A stretch of 64,000 nucleotides of DNA from Candidatus Nomurabacteria bacterium (GCA_020631865.1 JACKGS010000002.1:1-64000), one strand, 5' to 3'; shown: positions 25,997-35,806, counted from the stretch's first letter. Program-made: numbers and translations. Notes: generated by a model not told the origin, from the sequence alone.

Positions 25997-26608
25997 ATGA
26001 TTGAAATTAAAACTGATGTTATGCGTCATCCTCGACAGAGGTACCTAGAAATTGCCGCAGAAGTATTGCAGAGAAACTTGCCGTCAGAGACGATATCAAT
26101 TTCAGGTATTGATAACAACGAAAAAGAGAATTTAAAAGCAGCAAGGCTACACGATGGAGTAATTGACCTGCGTGAGTACATAATTCACCAAATTGTAGAT
26201 AGAGAAAGATTTGGCGTAAAGGATTCACATAAAGTATCTACTGTGATATCGGATGGTGCATGTGTTGTCGAAAATGGCAGGAGGATAAACAATCCATATG
26301 GCTATAGTATTAGTTCTTCTAGTGAGGCAACTATTTCTACAAGATCTGTAGAACGCATGATCCCTGAGCAAATTCGTAGATTTACAGATTTGATTATAGC
26401 GTACACAATTGTTCACGAAACTGGACATCTTTTTGGGCTCGTAAGCTCTGAATCGAGACGACATCGCACTGGTAAGCATTGTGGCAATATCTGTGTAATG
26501 CAGTCAACTGCCACCCCTGAAGCTACATTAGACTTAATTGCAGGTGGAATGGGTGGTGATATTTGTTTTTGTTCTGAGTGTGTCTATGATTTGAACAGTC
26601 GTCATTAA
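25997..26608 (+). CDS. Archaemetzincin-like zinc metallopeptidase
   Basis: 203 residues from ATG 25997. The core is IVHETGHLFGL (HExxHxxG), then HCGNICVMQS and finally CFCSEC: the order HExxHxxG - C - CxM - CxxC is that of archaemetzincins, which carry a second, structural zinc on the cysteines and a Met-turn. The gap between the helix and the first Cys is longer than the family's usual short loop. N-terminal part is unremarkable; no signal peptide, so probably cytoplasmic. The substrate is unknown. It has its own leaderless promoter. Confidence 0.75.
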   Translation: MIEIKTDVMRHPRQRYLEIAAEVLQRNLPSETISISGIDNNEKENLKAARLHDGVIDLREYIIHQIVDRERFGVKDSHKVSTVISDGACVVENGRRINNPYGYSISSSSEATISTRSVERMIPEQIRRFTDLIIAYTIVHETGHLFGLVSSESRRHRTGKHCGNICVMQSTATPEATLDLIAGGMGGDICFCSECVYDLNSRH

Positions 26609-26676
26609 AATTACAATTAACTGAGTATTAATCTAATACTACAATATTTTCTTAAAACTTAAAGTTTCAGGTGCAG

Positions 26677-27807
26677 CTAATCTACGCAGGTGTTTTGATA
26701 ATTGTGCTGGAGTGCGGTGATGATGTCATTGTTATTTTGGTAGGCTTCAATTAAGGAGTGGGCAGGGGTAATTTTCTGGGCAAGTATTTCTTCTAATATA
26801 TCTAATCTGCTGGCATCTGGGTCGCTGCCTAGTGCTCGTTTGGCACATTCAACTACTTGAATACTGCCTTGAAATATCTCGTTGTTTTCAAAGGCTTGTT
26901 TGGCGGCAATCATATGAAGTTCGCCTCTGGGCTTAATACATCTTTCGCTTAGGGTGGTGTCTAAGACCAGGCCTTTTAGTAGAGCAAGCAGGGCGCCGTA
27001 TATTTGAATATTTGCTACAGAATCTATGGCTTTTAGTTCTATTCTACCTGTCTCAGAAGGAATTCTGGCAGCTTCCGTAAGGGTGGGATTGCTAATGAGC
27101 AGATTGGCTTTATCTTTCAAAAAAACAAGTACGGCTGGTCGTTTTTGATTTCTGATATAGCTGCGTACCGAGTAGCCGCCCCACAACTCACCTTTATAAA
27201 ACGGTGAGTTGTAGCTAAATGGTGCGATAAATGGGCTGTAGTAGGTAATTTTTTTGCCAATATCAATTACTTCCTGATCTGTTAAGCCCTGAAGTGAGAT
27301 ACTGACATCTGGGCCTTGAGTTAACATATGAATATCGGCAGAGATAGCTTCTGGAGATAAGCTTCTTTCAGCAACTTCCCAATCGTTTAAAGGTGGCTTG
27401 GGTGTAAAGTGATGCTTGAAGGGGTTAAAGCCTACGGCGGTTAGGGTAATATCACTTTGCTGGGCTATTTGAGCAAGTAAATGACGGTCGTTTTGTAGTG
27501 TTTTTATAGCTGTATCTATTGAGCTACAAATGGGTGTACGGATTTCTATACCCTTAACATCACAGTTTGTATAATTACCGTTTGTATCGTAGCGTTCGTA
27601 TTCTTCAATGTACCAACGCTTCTTTTTTATGCCTAAATCTCCAATTCTGAGGGAATTATAATCATCAGGATATTCTGGCAATTGGTCAATTATAGACTGC
27701 AGCTCTTCAAAGCTAGTATTATCAAAATCAAGGTAGATGCCATTTTTTAGTAAGGGTATTTCTAGTTCAATCCCAAAATTAAATTTCTGCATTTTGCTAA
27801 GAATCAT
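26677..27807 (-). CDS. Glutamate-cysteine ligase family 2-like (YbdK-type) protein
   Basis: 376 residues. The N-terminal FGIELEIPLL, central VKGIEIRTPICSSIDTAI, GFNPFKHHF, and ETGRIELKAID follow the order of the GCS2/carboxylate-amine ligase fold, which joins glutamate gamma-carboxyl to an amine using ATP. Whether it makes gamma-glutamylcysteine cannot be said; many YbdK relatives have other substrates. GGAG 6 bases upstream supports ATG 27807; the start overlaps the end of the upstream gene by 11 bases, so they form an operon. Confidence 0.72.
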   Translation of the reverse strand: MILSKMQKFNFGIELEIPLLKNGIYLDFDNTSFEELQSIIDQLPEYPDDYNSLRIGDLGIKKKRWYIEEYERYDTNGNYTNCDVKGIEIRTPICSSIDTAIKTLQNDRHLLAQIAQQSDITLTAVGFNPFKHHFTPKPPLNDWEVAERSLSPEAISADIHMLTQGPDVSISLQGLTDQEVIDIGKKITYYSPFIAPFSYNSPFYKGELWGGYSVRSYIRNQKRPAVLVFLKDKANLLISNPTLTEAARIPSETGRIELKAIDSVANIQIYGALLALLKGLVLDTTLSERCIKPRGELHMIAAKQAFENNEIFQGSIQVVECAKRALGSDPDASRLDILEEILAQKITPAHSLIEAYQNNNDIITALQHNYQNTCVD

Positions 27808-28291
27808 TTACTTCTCCGTCCATTATGCTGTAGGAATATTTTACGCCACCAAACTTAAATGGTCGTATGAATGGTTGAGCGATTGATTGATTGGCTAGTT
27901 GGTTATATTCCCCAGATGATATTTTATTGATTTGAGCATAATACTGGTTGGGTGTAGGGTAGTTAACTACAGATTTTGTGATTATATGAGCGATTGCCTC
28001 AATATGTTTATTTTGCTTCTTTCGATACACAAAAAAATCAAATAGAAGACCAGGTAACTCCAGCCCTTCTGGTTGATCGGAGTTTGTTACATTAAGAACT
28101 ATTTCAGTAGCTGTTATGTTTGTATGAACTGACGGTAAATTTAGGCGTTTTGTACACTGGGATACAATGTAGTGCTCGTTATTAATTCTCTTATGTAGAA
28201 TTCTTGAAATATCAAAAGTTTGGCTAAGCTCATTCAGGTGACGGTTTGTATATTCTGGAGATCTTAATGGAAATAATAAACCAGTTTTCAT
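27797..28291 (-). CDS. Hypothetical protein, partner of the GCS2-like gene
   Basis: 164 residues, soluble, no recognised domain. Starts KTGLLFPLRSPEY, and contains ELPGLLFDFFVYRKKQNKHIEAIAHIITKSV. The 11-base overlap with the following ligase gene suggests coupled translation and a shared pathway, for example substrate binding or a partner subunit. On the minus strand, TATGCT lies 11 bases upstream of its ATG and could be the -10. Confidence 0.55.
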   Translation of the reverse strand: MKTGLLFPLRSPEYTNRHLNELSQTFDISRILHKRINNEHYIVSQCTKRLNLPSVHTNITATEIVLNVTNSDQPEGLELPGLLFDFFVYRKKQNKHIEAIAHIITKSVVNYPTPNQYYAQINKISSGEYNQLANQSIAQPFIRPFKFGGVKYSYSIMDGEVNDS

Positions 28292-28380
28292 GGTGTTATG
28301 GTAGCATATATTATTAAGCTAATTAACTTGCTTTTAAGAGGATCTACCGTACATTTAGTTCTCGCACTAGATACACTTGC

Positions 28381-28403
28381 CTGGCGAGGACTGTCCTCGC
28401 CAG
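28381..28403. terminator. Perfect GC-rich hairpin upstream of the ABC-F gene
   Basis: CTGGCGAGGA, loop CTG, TCCTCGCCAG: a perfect 10-base-pair stem in the divergent gap between the 28291 gene and the ABC-F gene. No T run on either side. It could be a REP-like element or a protein binding site. Confidence 0.4.
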
Positions 28404-28435
28404 CATGGCTAAGTGATACTGTTTAGGTCATCTGT

Positions 28436-28441
28436 TAAACT
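28436..28441 (+). promoter_or_regulatory. Extended -10 box (TGT-TAAACT) of the ABC-F gene
   Basis: TAAACT with TGT before it ends 7 bases before ATG 28449. Leaderless layout. Confidence 0.5.
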
Positions 28442-28448
28442 GTGATGT

Positions 28449-30110
28449 ATGATTGCGAATATCAATATTCATGAAAAAGGTTTTGGTGATAAAGTTTTGT
28501 ATAAAGACCTTGTTTTGAAGTTGCAAGAGCGTGAGAAGGTTGGGTTGATTGGGCGCAATGGTACTGGCAAATCTACGCTTTTCAATCTGATGACAGGTTT
28601 AGACAAAGATTTTGATGGTGAGATAGCGTTTGGTAAGGGTATTAAAACTGTGTTCAGTCGGCAAGAGCATCATGGGTTTGAAGATCAGGTTGTGTTGGAA
28701 TATATCTTGGCAGATTTGCCGGAGTTTGTAGAGCTGAAACATATAATTGAAACTTATCCCGAGCATATGGGTGATAGCACCGGAAAGCTTCAGGTGTATA
28801 GCGATGCCCTAGAGCGGTTTGGTGATATGGGATATTACGAAGTTGAAAATGATATTGCTAAGATCTTTGCAGATTACCAGATGTCAGATTCGTTGCTGAA
28901 CCAAAAAATTGGCGAGCTTTCTGGTGGTCAGAAGCGGTTGGTCGAGCTGGTGAAGATTCAGCGATCTCGTGCGGATTTAGCATTAATTGACGAGCCAACT
29001 AACCACATGGATTATGTGGCAAAAGATTCATTTATCTCATGGATGAATGGTGCAAAAGAGGCCGCGGTGGTTATCACACACGACCGTGATGTACTGAATG
29101 GTGTAGATAGAATTATCGAAATTAGAGACAATAAAGCATTTAGTTTTAAAGGTAATTACGATACATATCTTAAGTTAAATGTTGCGAGTATTGGATCGGC
29201 TGTTAATGAATATGAGGTTGCACAAAGAAATATTGCAAACTTAAAAGCGGATGTAGTTAGGTTTAAGCGTCTGAAAGAAAAATCCCGAGATCCCGACACA
29301 ATTAAACGTTTTAAAGGACAAGAACAGCGGGCCGCAAAGGCACTGGCTGAGCTTGAGGCATCAACCGAAAAGCCAACCGTGTGGGTAGACCGCGAGTCGG
29401 TTGCTGAGCTTGGTACAAAGTTGGGTGAAAGCTATGAACAACACAAGGCGCGCAACATTATTGTTCGTACAAAAACCGGCAGTGATAAAAGTGATAGGGT
29501 TTTGCTTCACGTAGATAATTTGAGCTTGGGTTACAATGATGAACCATTATTTAGTCCGGTTTCATTTGAGCTTAGAGTTCATGGAAAAACTGAAATCCGT
29601 GGGCGTAATGGGGCTGGTAAAACAACAATTATTAAATCTATTCTTGATACCGTAGGAGCTCAACAACTGGGTTCAAAAGTGATCACGGGTACAATTGAGC
29701 ATGAGAAGAGTCTGAGAATTGGCGTATACGAACAAGAAATTTCTGCAAAATATTTGCCGATGACACTTGGTGATGCAATTGAACAACTGTATCTTGACCG
29801 CAACCTATCCATCACAAGCGAGAAGGTTAGGCAACTTCTGAGCGATTATTTGTTCAACCCACATACGGATTATGGTGCGCCAATTTCACAGCTATCTGGC
29901 GGCCAAAAAGCTCGGTTCCAGTTGATTGGTATGTTGGCTGGTGATCCACAGATTTTGGTACTTGATGAGCCAACAAATCACCTTGATTTACCAAGTATCG
30001 AAGAGCTGGAGGATGCATTAAATCAATATCATGGCTCAATTTTATATATCTCGCACGACAGTTATTTCAGAAAAAATCTCGGCGGCAATATAATAGATGT
30101 TATTAATTAG
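28449..30110 (+). CDS. ABC-F ATP-binding protein (translation factor type)
   Basis: 553 residues, two ABC ATPase domains in one chain, no membrane segment. First domain: GRNGTGKST (Walker A), LSGGQKRLVEL (signature), LALIDEPTNHMD (Walker B). Linker at about residues 245-320 is basic and helical, as in the P-site tRNA-interacting motif of ABC-F proteins. Second domain: GRNGAGKTT, LSGGQKARFQL, LVLDEPTNHLD. ABC-F proteins act on the ribosome (EttA, Uup, or resistance type); which one this is cannot be told. Its stop is 3 bases from the convergent gene's stop. Confidence 0.9.
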   Translation: MIANINIHEKGFGDKVLYKDLVLKLQEREKVGLIGRNGTGKSTLFNLMTGLDKDFDGEIAFGKGIKTVFSRQEHHGFEDQVVLEYILADLPEFVELKHIIETYPEHMGDSTGKLQVYSDALERFGDMGYYEVENDIAKIFADYQMSDSLLNQKIGELSGGQKRLVELVKIQRSRADLALIDEPTNHMDYVAKDSFISWMNGAKEAAVVITHDRDVLNGVDRIIEIRDNKAFSFKGNYDTYLKLNVASIGSAVNEYEVAQRNIANLKADVVRFKRLKEKSRDPDTIKRFKGQEQRAAKALAELEASTEKPTVWVDRESVAELGTKLGESYEQHKARNIIVRTKTGSDKSDRVLLHVDNLSLGYNDEPLFSPVSFELRVHGKTEIRGRNGAGKTTIIKSILDTVGAQQLGSKVITGTIEHEKSLRIGVYEQEISAKYLPMTLGDAIEQLYLDRNLSITSEKVRQLLSDYLFNPHTDYGAPISQLSGGQKARFQLIGMLAGDPQILVLDEPTNHLDLPSIEELEDALNQYHGSILYISHDSYFRKNLGGNIIDVIN

Positions 30111-30112
30111 AT

Positions 30113-31864
30113 TTAGTGAAGGAGTAGCCAGGCTAGCGCAGAGGCGCCGGAGAGGGCTAGGGTGGTGGTGATTGTAATCGTTGCGATACGCTTCTTCTGG
30201 ATTGATTTATTCATATTTTCATAACTAGTTTGAGAGGGTGTTTTTTCAGGGCCTGGTGGCAGTATGGCCGATTGTTCTCCATGAGTGTTTGATTGGTTTT
30301 GATTTAATTCATTTTGTAATTTTTCTACTCGCCGCTTGGAATAGTCGGAGATATCACTTCTTATATCAGCTGGAATGAATGCCGGGTCGTCATGACGCAT
30401 TTCAATTTTTCTACCCTGAATAGCTTCGTGACCTAGTTTGGTCTTTTCAAAGATACGGGCTATGTCACCACCCCTCAATGCGGTTTTTATGATAGTTTTT
30501 AAGCCGTGGTGGTCTATCTGATTTCTTTCATATAATTGCCGAACAGTTACACCGTCAATTCTTAATGAATTGGCTATCCTAAGAAGTTCTTCGGTTGAAC
30601 TTTGATCAACATTCCGTATAGTTTCGTGGCTTAACTGTCTCTGTGGCTGAGGTCTTTCGTATTTTTCGGACACTGTATTCGTTTGTTGTCTATTAGTTTG
30701 CTCTAAAGGAGTACTAGTTTGTTGGCCAATCGATGACTCTGCTTTGGGGAGGCTTGGGTTGATAAAGCTCGGTTCATTATTTATTGCGCTATCAACAAGG
30801 GCTTGTTTGAGTGCAAATTCACGGACAGAGCGTTCTTTTTCTGCAATATTTCGTTTAATTGGATTAATGCGTCTTTCGGGTGATGTGTTTGGGGTTGGAG
30901 CAAGTTCATTAGTAGTGGGCGGGATGTTGGTTGCTTCTGGCGACCGCGGGCGTTCTGTTTGTCTTGAAATAAATGTTGAATTTTCAGCAGAAGGTGATTT
31001 GCTAAGCATAGCACCAACAGCGCCTGCAATGACGATACTACCAACTCGGCTTTTTGGTGTTTCAAAAGTAGATCTGGGGGCATTAACGCTTGAGGCTGTA
31101 TCTATGGTTTCGCTGACATGACTTGTATTAACTTCAGCTTGACGATTAGTCGTAGGTCCATCAATGATATTTAAAGGCGAGCGCTCTTGATTTGATGTTT
31201 GTAGAGAAATTGATTCATCTGGCTGAGATGTTTCGGTTGGGCTCGCCAGATGGTGGATGTCCCCAGTAGAGCTATCTATCTTTTCACCTACGTCCTTTGT
31301 CTTATATCCAATATCTACTGCCTTCTCTTCATTTCCCATTTCCCATCTTCCATTTTCCAGACTTTCGCCAATGGGTTCTGTTATCTGTACGTCTTCAGAT
31401 TCACGTTCTATCTCGAGCTGGGTCATTATTTGCTGGTAGGCGGATTCTACGGCCGGATCAACTTCGATGTCGGGGTCGTTTAATTTGAGGTCAAGTGCCT
31501 CTAGTAGCTTTAGGTCTACCTGTAATTCGGCAATTTTGGGTGAATCTGGATCAGTAGAAACAAGTTCTGCACGTAGCTCGGCACTTCTAACTGCTAGATA
31601 TTCTTTGGCTAAATCATGCTTGGCCTGTTCTTCAGATATGGTTTCATGCAGTGTCTCATCACGAGCATCTTGTTCTACCTGGTTTTTTTCAGCACGTTTT
31701 CGTGCTCGTTCTTCTTCTCGGCGTTCTTTACGATTTTTTTCTGGTTTCTTTTCTTCAGCTTTGGCTAGCTCTTCTTCGTCACGCTTTTTTTCTGGGTCAA
31801 GGTTATCTTCAGTCTCAAAAGGATTTTTTCGCCGACTTTCAGGAGAAAAAGGGTAATATTCCAT
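30113..31864 (-). CDS. Large charged protein with C-terminal membrane anchor
   Basis: 583 residues from ATG 31864, chosen because TATAAT on the minus strand (31872-31877) lies 7 bases upstream; an upstream start would fall before that -10. The N-terminal 180 residues are Lys/Glu/Arg-rich (KKRDEEELAKAEEKKPEKN), probably coiled coil; the middle is Ser/Thr/Pro/Gln-rich and disordered; about residues 430-530 look folded (LLRIANSLRIDGVTVRQLYERN); one transmembrane helix ends the protein (TITTTLALSGASALAWLLL). Tail-anchored topology. Near 31320-31365 the gene contains a GGAAAATGG-type repeat in frame. Function unknown. Confidence 0.62.
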   Translation of the reverse strand: MEYYPFSPESRRKNPFETEDNLDPEKKRDEEELAKAEEKKPEKNRKERREEERARKRAEKNQVEQDARDETLHETISEEQAKHDLAKEYLAVRSAELRAELVSTDPDSPKIAELQVDLKLLEALDLKLNDPDIEVDPAVESAYQQIMTQLEIERESEDVQITEPIGESLENGRWEMGNEEKAVDIGYKTKDVGEKIDSSTGDIHHLASPTETSQPDESISLQTSNQERSPLNIIDGPTTNRQAEVNTSHVSETIDTASSVNAPRSTFETPKSRVGSIVIAGAVGAMLSKSPSAENSTFISRQTERPRSPEATNIPPTTNELAPTPNTSPERRINPIKRNIAEKERSVREFALKQALVDSAINNEPSFINPSLPKAESSIGQQTSTPLEQTNRQQTNTVSEKYERPQPQRQLSHETIRNVDQSSTEELLRIANSLRIDGVTVRQLYERNQIDHHGLKTIIKTALRGGDIARIFEKTKLGHEAIQGRKIEMRHDDPAFIPADIRSDISDYSKRRVEKLQNELNQNQSNTHGEQSAILPPGPEKTPSQTSYENMNKSIQKKRIATITITTTLALSGASALAWLLLH

Positions 31865-31871
31865 AAATACA

Positions 31872-31877
31872 TTATAC
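31872..31877 (-). promoter_or_regulatory. -10 box TATAAT of the tail-anchored protein gene
   Basis: Minus-strand TATAAT ending 7 bases before ATG 31864; leaderless. It lies back to back with the plus-strand promoter at 31894-31923. Confidence 0.55.
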
Positions 31878-31893
31878 ACCACCAGATTAACTA

Positions 31894-31923
31894 TTGACAA
31901 AATGTCTAATAACGTGCTATAAT
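31894..31923 (+). promoter_or_regulatory. Sigma-70 promoter of the 31949 gene
   Basis: TTGACA (31894-31899), 18-base spacer, TATAAT (31918-31923); about 19 bases of leader to ATG 31949, without a ribosome binding site. Confidence 0.7.
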
Positions 31924-31948
31924 AAAACAGTTAATCATAAAAATACAC

Positions 31949-32281
31949 ATGGCTGAATTAAAAGGAACATTATTAACCCAAGAAACTCTTAGAACTCCTG
32001 AGCAGACTGCTGATATCGGTTCTGTGGCATTAAGGGGTTCTCTCGCTCCAGAGGATTTAGATGCACCAGATGATGACGTGCCGTACGAGTATATTATTAA
32101 CCGAGATTCGGGTATAAAATATCGTTTAATTGGACGAGTGGTGAAACCGGATGGTAGAGTGACATTGCAACTTGAGGCTATGGATGGTTCTGGTGGTACG
32201 GTTACGGTACCGGAATCAAGACTTATCGAAGCTCTTGCTGCCGAGGGTGGTGCCTGGAGTAGTGATAATAGGGTTGAATAG
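31949..32281 (+). CDS. Small protein, unknown function
   Basis: 110 residues, acidic, soluble. The second half (DSGIKYRLIGRVVKPDGRVTLQLEAMDGSGGTVTVPE) looks like a small all-beta domain, perhaps SH3- or PRC-like, following a flexible N terminus. No family assigned. It has a strong promoter and lies upstream of rpsO. Confidence 0.55.
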   Translation: MAELKGTLLTQETLRTPEQTADIGSVALRGSLAPEDLDAPDDDVPYEYIINRDSGIKYRLIGRVVKPDGRVTLQLEAMDGSGGTVTVPESRLIEALAAEGGAWSSDNRVE

Positions 32282-32390
32282 ACCTCGCTTATCTGTTAAA
32301 ATATAGCCTAACGCCATAGGAAGAGTGCTATCTAGCTTTTCCGAAATAAATTAACCGACAATCTATAATCTAAATCGTATAAGGAACTAA

Positions 32391-32657
32391 ATGATCACAA
32401 CTGAAAAGAAGACTAAGGCAATAAAGGCAACACAGAGAGGTAAAACTGATGTTGGTTCACCAGAGGTACAAGCTTCAATTTTAACCGAAAGAATTAAAGA
32501 GCTTACCGAGCATTTAAAGGTTCATAAAAAAGATAATCACTCACGTCGTGGTTTACTACAAATGGTTGGCAAGCGTAAAAAATTACTTGCTTACCTCAAA
32601 GACCAAGATTATTCAGCCTACAAAGCTACAATTGAAAAACTAGGCTTAAGGAAGTAG
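32391..32657 (+). CDS. rpsO: 30S ribosomal protein S15
   Basis: 88 residues, the family's standard length. [51 protein letters not shown] is the S15 core that binds the 16S central domain junction; the fragment HSRRGLL holds the conserved rRNA-contact residues. AAGGA lies 5 bases upstream of the ATG. It is followed by pnp, the conserved rpsO-pnp order. Confidence 0.96.
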   Translation: MITTEKKTKAIKATQRGKTDVGSPEVQASILTERIKELTEHLKVHKKDNHSRRGLLQMVGKRKKLLAYLKDQDYSAYKATIEKLGLRK

Positions 32658-32797
32658 AGGGCTGACGACTCCTCGTTATTGCGGGGTCACGTGAGCGCTT
32701 TACTCTTGGTCGACTTAAGGGTGATCGTTCTTACTAGAACTAATATCCTTAAGTTACTAGTTACATTAATAAATTATTTCAATATTCATGAGAGGTG

Positions 32798-32864
32798 TAT
32801 GTAGTATGCGGTATGTAGTATATAGGAATTTGCTGCATACTCACCCCTACATACTTCATGCTTC
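32798..32864 (+). promoter_or_regulatory. Long imperfect stem-loop in the rpsO-pnp gap
   Basis: GTATGTA and GTATGC on the left (about 32798-32812) pair with GCATAC and TACATAC on the right (about 32842-32862) around a repeat of GTATGTAGTAT. In E. coli the equivalent gap has an RNase III-cut hairpin through which PNPase controls its own mRNA; a similar role is an inference. The rest of the 32658-32900 gap shows no gene. Confidence 0.4.
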
Positions 32865-32900
32865 GTACATCCCGTGAACACAGAAAGGTTAAATAATAAA

Positions 32901-35030
32901 ATGAGCAATAAAAATGAGATAATTAATCCGTTTGGTAAAGATAAAATAGTTGTAGAGACTGAACTTTGCGGTAAAACTCTTAAATTTGAAGTAAATAAAG
33001 TCGGCTTTAGAAGTACGGCCTCTGTTTTAGTAACTTACGGTGATACGGTAGTGCTAGGTACTGCACAAGTTGGCACAAAAGCCATTAGTGGTATGGATTA
33101 CTTTCCGCTTTCCATTGATTATGAAGAAAAGTTTTATGCAGCTGGTAAAATCAGCGGAAGTCGTTTCATAAAAAGAGAAGGTCGCCCATCAGATGAGGCA
33201 ATTTTAATTGGACGTTTGATTGATAGGCCAATTCGACCATTGTTTCCAAAAGGGTATCGCCAAGAGGTTCAGGGGATTGCTACGGTACTTTCTATGGACC
33301 CATCTTTCAGGCCAGACATGATTGCCATGATTGCTACATCTACAGCCTTAATGCTTACTGGCGCGCCATTTGACGGACCAGTTGCAGGGCTTAGAGTTTC
33401 ACGAGTAAATAATGAGTTCAAGGCTTTTGCATCAAGAGAAGAAATTGAAGCAAGTGATCTAGATTTAGTGGTAGCTGGTACCAAAGATGCCATCATTATG
33501 GTTGAAGCTGGAGCTAGCGAAGTATCTGAACAGGTTATTGGTGATGGTCTTGCTTGGGCGCTAGATGCTATGCAGCCAGCAATTAAGCTTCAGCAAGAAC
33601 TTGCAGCTAAAATTGCTCCTGAAAAGCTAACTTACGAGCTAGTACTTCCTGATGAAGAAATTCAAAAAGAGGTCAACGCTTGGGTAGAAGGTAAGATTGG
33701 TGAAGATCTGCGAAAGCCATATCCAGAGCGTAACGAACTGATTTCTGTACTAAAGGCTGAGTTCCATGAGGCTATGAAAGAGGTTCACGGCGAAGAAGAA
33801 TACAAAGATCTACATGGTGAATACGACGAGGCCTTCACAAAAGCGCTTCATGAAGATGTCCGAAAGGGAATTGTAGAACACCAAACCCGTCCAGATGGTC
33901 GTCAGCTTGATGAAATTCGCCCACTAAGCTCAGAAGTTGGCTTTTTACCACGTGCACATGGTTCTAGCTTATTCACTCGTGGTATGACCCAGGGTATGAA
34001 TATTGTAACCCTAGCCCCGCTCAGCTACTCACAGTTAGTAGATACTATGGAAGTCAGCGATGGTGAACGCCGTTACATGCACCACTACAATGCGCCAGGT
34101 TGGACGGTTGGCGAAGTTCGTCGGCTTTCCGGTCCAGGACGTAGAGAAATTGGCCACGGCTACTTAGCTGAACGTGCCGTGACAGCAGTTTTACCTAGCA
34201 TTGAGGACTTCCCGTACGCAATTAGATCTGTTACAGAAATTATGTCTCAGAACGGTTCAACAAGTATGGCGGCTACCTGCTCAAGCGTGCTTGCACTGAT
34301 GGATGCTGGCGTTCCTTTAAAGCGACCGGTTTCTGGCATAGCCATGGGCTTGATGATGGATGGTGACACACCGTATGTGCTTTCAGACATTGCTGATGCT
34401 GAGGATTTTGCTGGAGATATGGACTTTAAAGTAACTGGAACATCAGAAGGTGTTACTGCGCTTCAGATGGATATGAAGGTGCATGGTTTGCCGGTTGAGG
34501 TGCTTCGTGAGGCTTTGGAAAAAGGTAAAGTTGGTCGGGCTAAAATTTTAGAACACATGATTTCTGTAATGCCAGAGCCACGTTCTAACATTAGTGAGCA
34601 TGCTCCAAGAATTGAAAAACTGATGATTAACCCAGAAAAAATCGGAGCAATTATTGGTAAGGGCGGCGAAACAATTAATAAGATTACCTCTGAGACTGGT
34701 GCTGAAATTGATATTAAAGATGATGGCTTGGTTACTGTTGCTGCCGTTAATACTGAAGCAATTGAAAAAGCCCTTAACTGGATTAAAGGCTTGGTAGAGG
34801 AGCCAGAAGTTGGCAAAATCTATGATGGAACAGTTGTAAAAGTTATGGACTTCGGTGCATTCGTAAACTTTATGCCAGGCGTGGACGGCATGGTTCACAT
34901 CTCTGAGTTAGCCGAAGGCCGAGTGGAAAAAGTAACTGACGTCGTAAAAGAAGGCGACAGTGTAAAAGTTAAACTGATGGCCATAGACGACCGCGGACGA
35001 ATGAACCTTTCCATTAAAGAAGCTAAATAA
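32901..35030 (+). CDS. pnp: Polyribonucleotide nucleotidyltransferase (PNPase)
   Basis: Phosphorolytic 3'-5' exoribonuclease. ATG 32901 gives 709 residues (a GTG at 32874 would add nine). Two RNase PH domains (about 15-220 and 320-545), the second with the SDGERRYMHHYNAPGWTVGEVRR active-site region in the form FTRGMTQ and GRREIGHG; a helical linker; KH domain with MINPEKIGAIIGKGGETI; S1 domain with IYDGTVVKVMDFGAFV. Complete. With orn and RNase J, it completes an RNA decay set. Confidence 0.96.
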   Translation: MSNKNEIINPFGKDKIVVETELCGKTLKFEVNKVGFRSTASVLVTYGDTVVLGTAQVGTKAISGMDYFPLSIDYEEKFYAAGKISGSRFIKREGRPSDEAILIGRLIDRPIRPLFPKGYRQEVQGIATVLSMDPSFRPDMIAMIATSTALMLTGAPFDGPVAGLRVSRVNNEFKAFASREEIEASDLDLVVAGTKDAIIMVEAGASEVSEQVIGDGLAWALDAMQPAIKLQQELAAKIAPEKLTYELVLPDEEIQKEVNAWVEGKIGEDLRKPYPERNELISVLKAEFHEAMKEVHGEEEYKDLHGEYDEAFTKALHEDVRKGIVEHQTRPDGRQLDEIRPLSSEVGFLPRAHGSSLFTRGMTQGMNIVTLAPLSYSQLVDTMEVSDGERRYMHHYNAPGWTVGEVRRLSGPGRREIGHGYLAERAVTAVLPSIEDFPYAIRSVTEIMSQNGSTSMAATCSSVLALMDAGVPLKRPVSGIAMGLMMDGDTPYVLSDIADAEDFAGDMDFKVTGTSEGVTALQMDMKVHGLPVEVLREALEKGKVGRAKILEHMISVMPEPRSNISEHAPRIEKLMINPEKIGAIIGKGGETINKITSETGAEIDIKDDGLVTVAAVNTEAIEKALNWIKGLVEEPEVGKIYDGTVVKVMDFGAFVNFMPGVDGMVHISELAEGRVEKVTDVVKEGDSVKVKLMAIDDRGRMNLSIKEAK

Positions 35031-35059
35031 TTTATCAGGAAGCAGATGACAGATAGCAG
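35031..35059. repeat. Short dispersed repeat, copy 1
   Basis: A 29-base word beginning TTTATCAGGAAGCAGATGAC just after the pnp stop. A near-identical copy with one extra base lies at 36861-36890. Confidence 0.7.
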
Positions 35060-35122
35060 TGAGCAGACTAAGAATAAACTGCTTGAAAGACGGATGCTTC
35101 TGTTTACTGCAAAGGAGTAGGT

Positions 35123-35806
35123 ATGAATGTAGTGGTTCTGGATTCAAAGTACTGGCCCGATGTTCAAGATCGAGGAGTTGAGAAGAAGGATATTGCTGAT
35201 GTAGTGAGGTCTGTAGCAGATGAGGTTTTGGGGTTAGTCGACTCGCTACCAGAATATGTGAACCTAGTTGTTTATCCGTCTGTTGCCGATGATGTAATAG
35301 TAGAAACAGGAATTATGGGTATGACATATAGTGATGAGTACGCTTCTGTATATTTTGACTGTACATTACCATATGGTAAAGAGAGGCTCTTAAGTGGGTT
35401 GCGTGAGGCTGTCTTTCATGAATTAGTACACGCAGCAACCTTTAGGCATGATCCTTGGCAACCAGATGTACTATTCGGTGTAGTTACCGAGGGTCTTGCT
35501 ACTGTATTCGAGAGAGACTATGCTGGTGCAACACCACTATGGGGTTCGTACGAAGATGACCTAGTAATGACTGAATGGTATTTAGAGCTTAAAAATCTGC
35601 CAAAATCTGAAACTAAGAATGGTGAATACTTTTTCAAACACTCAGATGGTCGCAAGTGGATCGTGTATAAAACTGGGTCGTGGATGATTGACAAACTTCT
35701 TGAGTCAGGAGAAGACCTGTTTGATTTAATTCGGATGAATCACAAGGATGTTATTGCAAAGTTTAATTTACTGGAGGTTAATAGTGTGGAGGTGCTTCAT
35801 GAGTGA
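35123..35806 (+). CDS. Predicted zinc protease-like protein (HELVH)
   Basis: 227 residues. The middle holds VFHELVHAATF (HExxH) and, about 25 residues on, EGLATVFERDY, whose Glu would be the third zinc ligand, as in DUF2268-type and other gluzincin-like predicted proteases. The C-terminal part contains YKTGSWMIDKLLESGEDLF. No signal peptide. AAAGGAG sits 7 bases upstream of ATG 35123. It overlaps the next gene by 8 bases; the three genes from here to 36880 form one operon. Confidence 0.68.
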   Translation: MNVVVLDSKYWPDVQDRGVEKKDIADVVRSVADEVLGLVDSLPEYVNLVVYPSVADDVIVETGIMGMTYSDEYASVYFDCTLPYGKERLLSGLREAVFHELVHAATFRHDPWQPDVLFGVVTEGLATVFERDYAGATPLWGSYEDDLVMTEWYLELKNLPKSETKNGEYFFKHSDGRKWIVYKTGSWMIDKLLESGEDLFDLIRMNHKDVIAKFNLLEVNSVEVLHE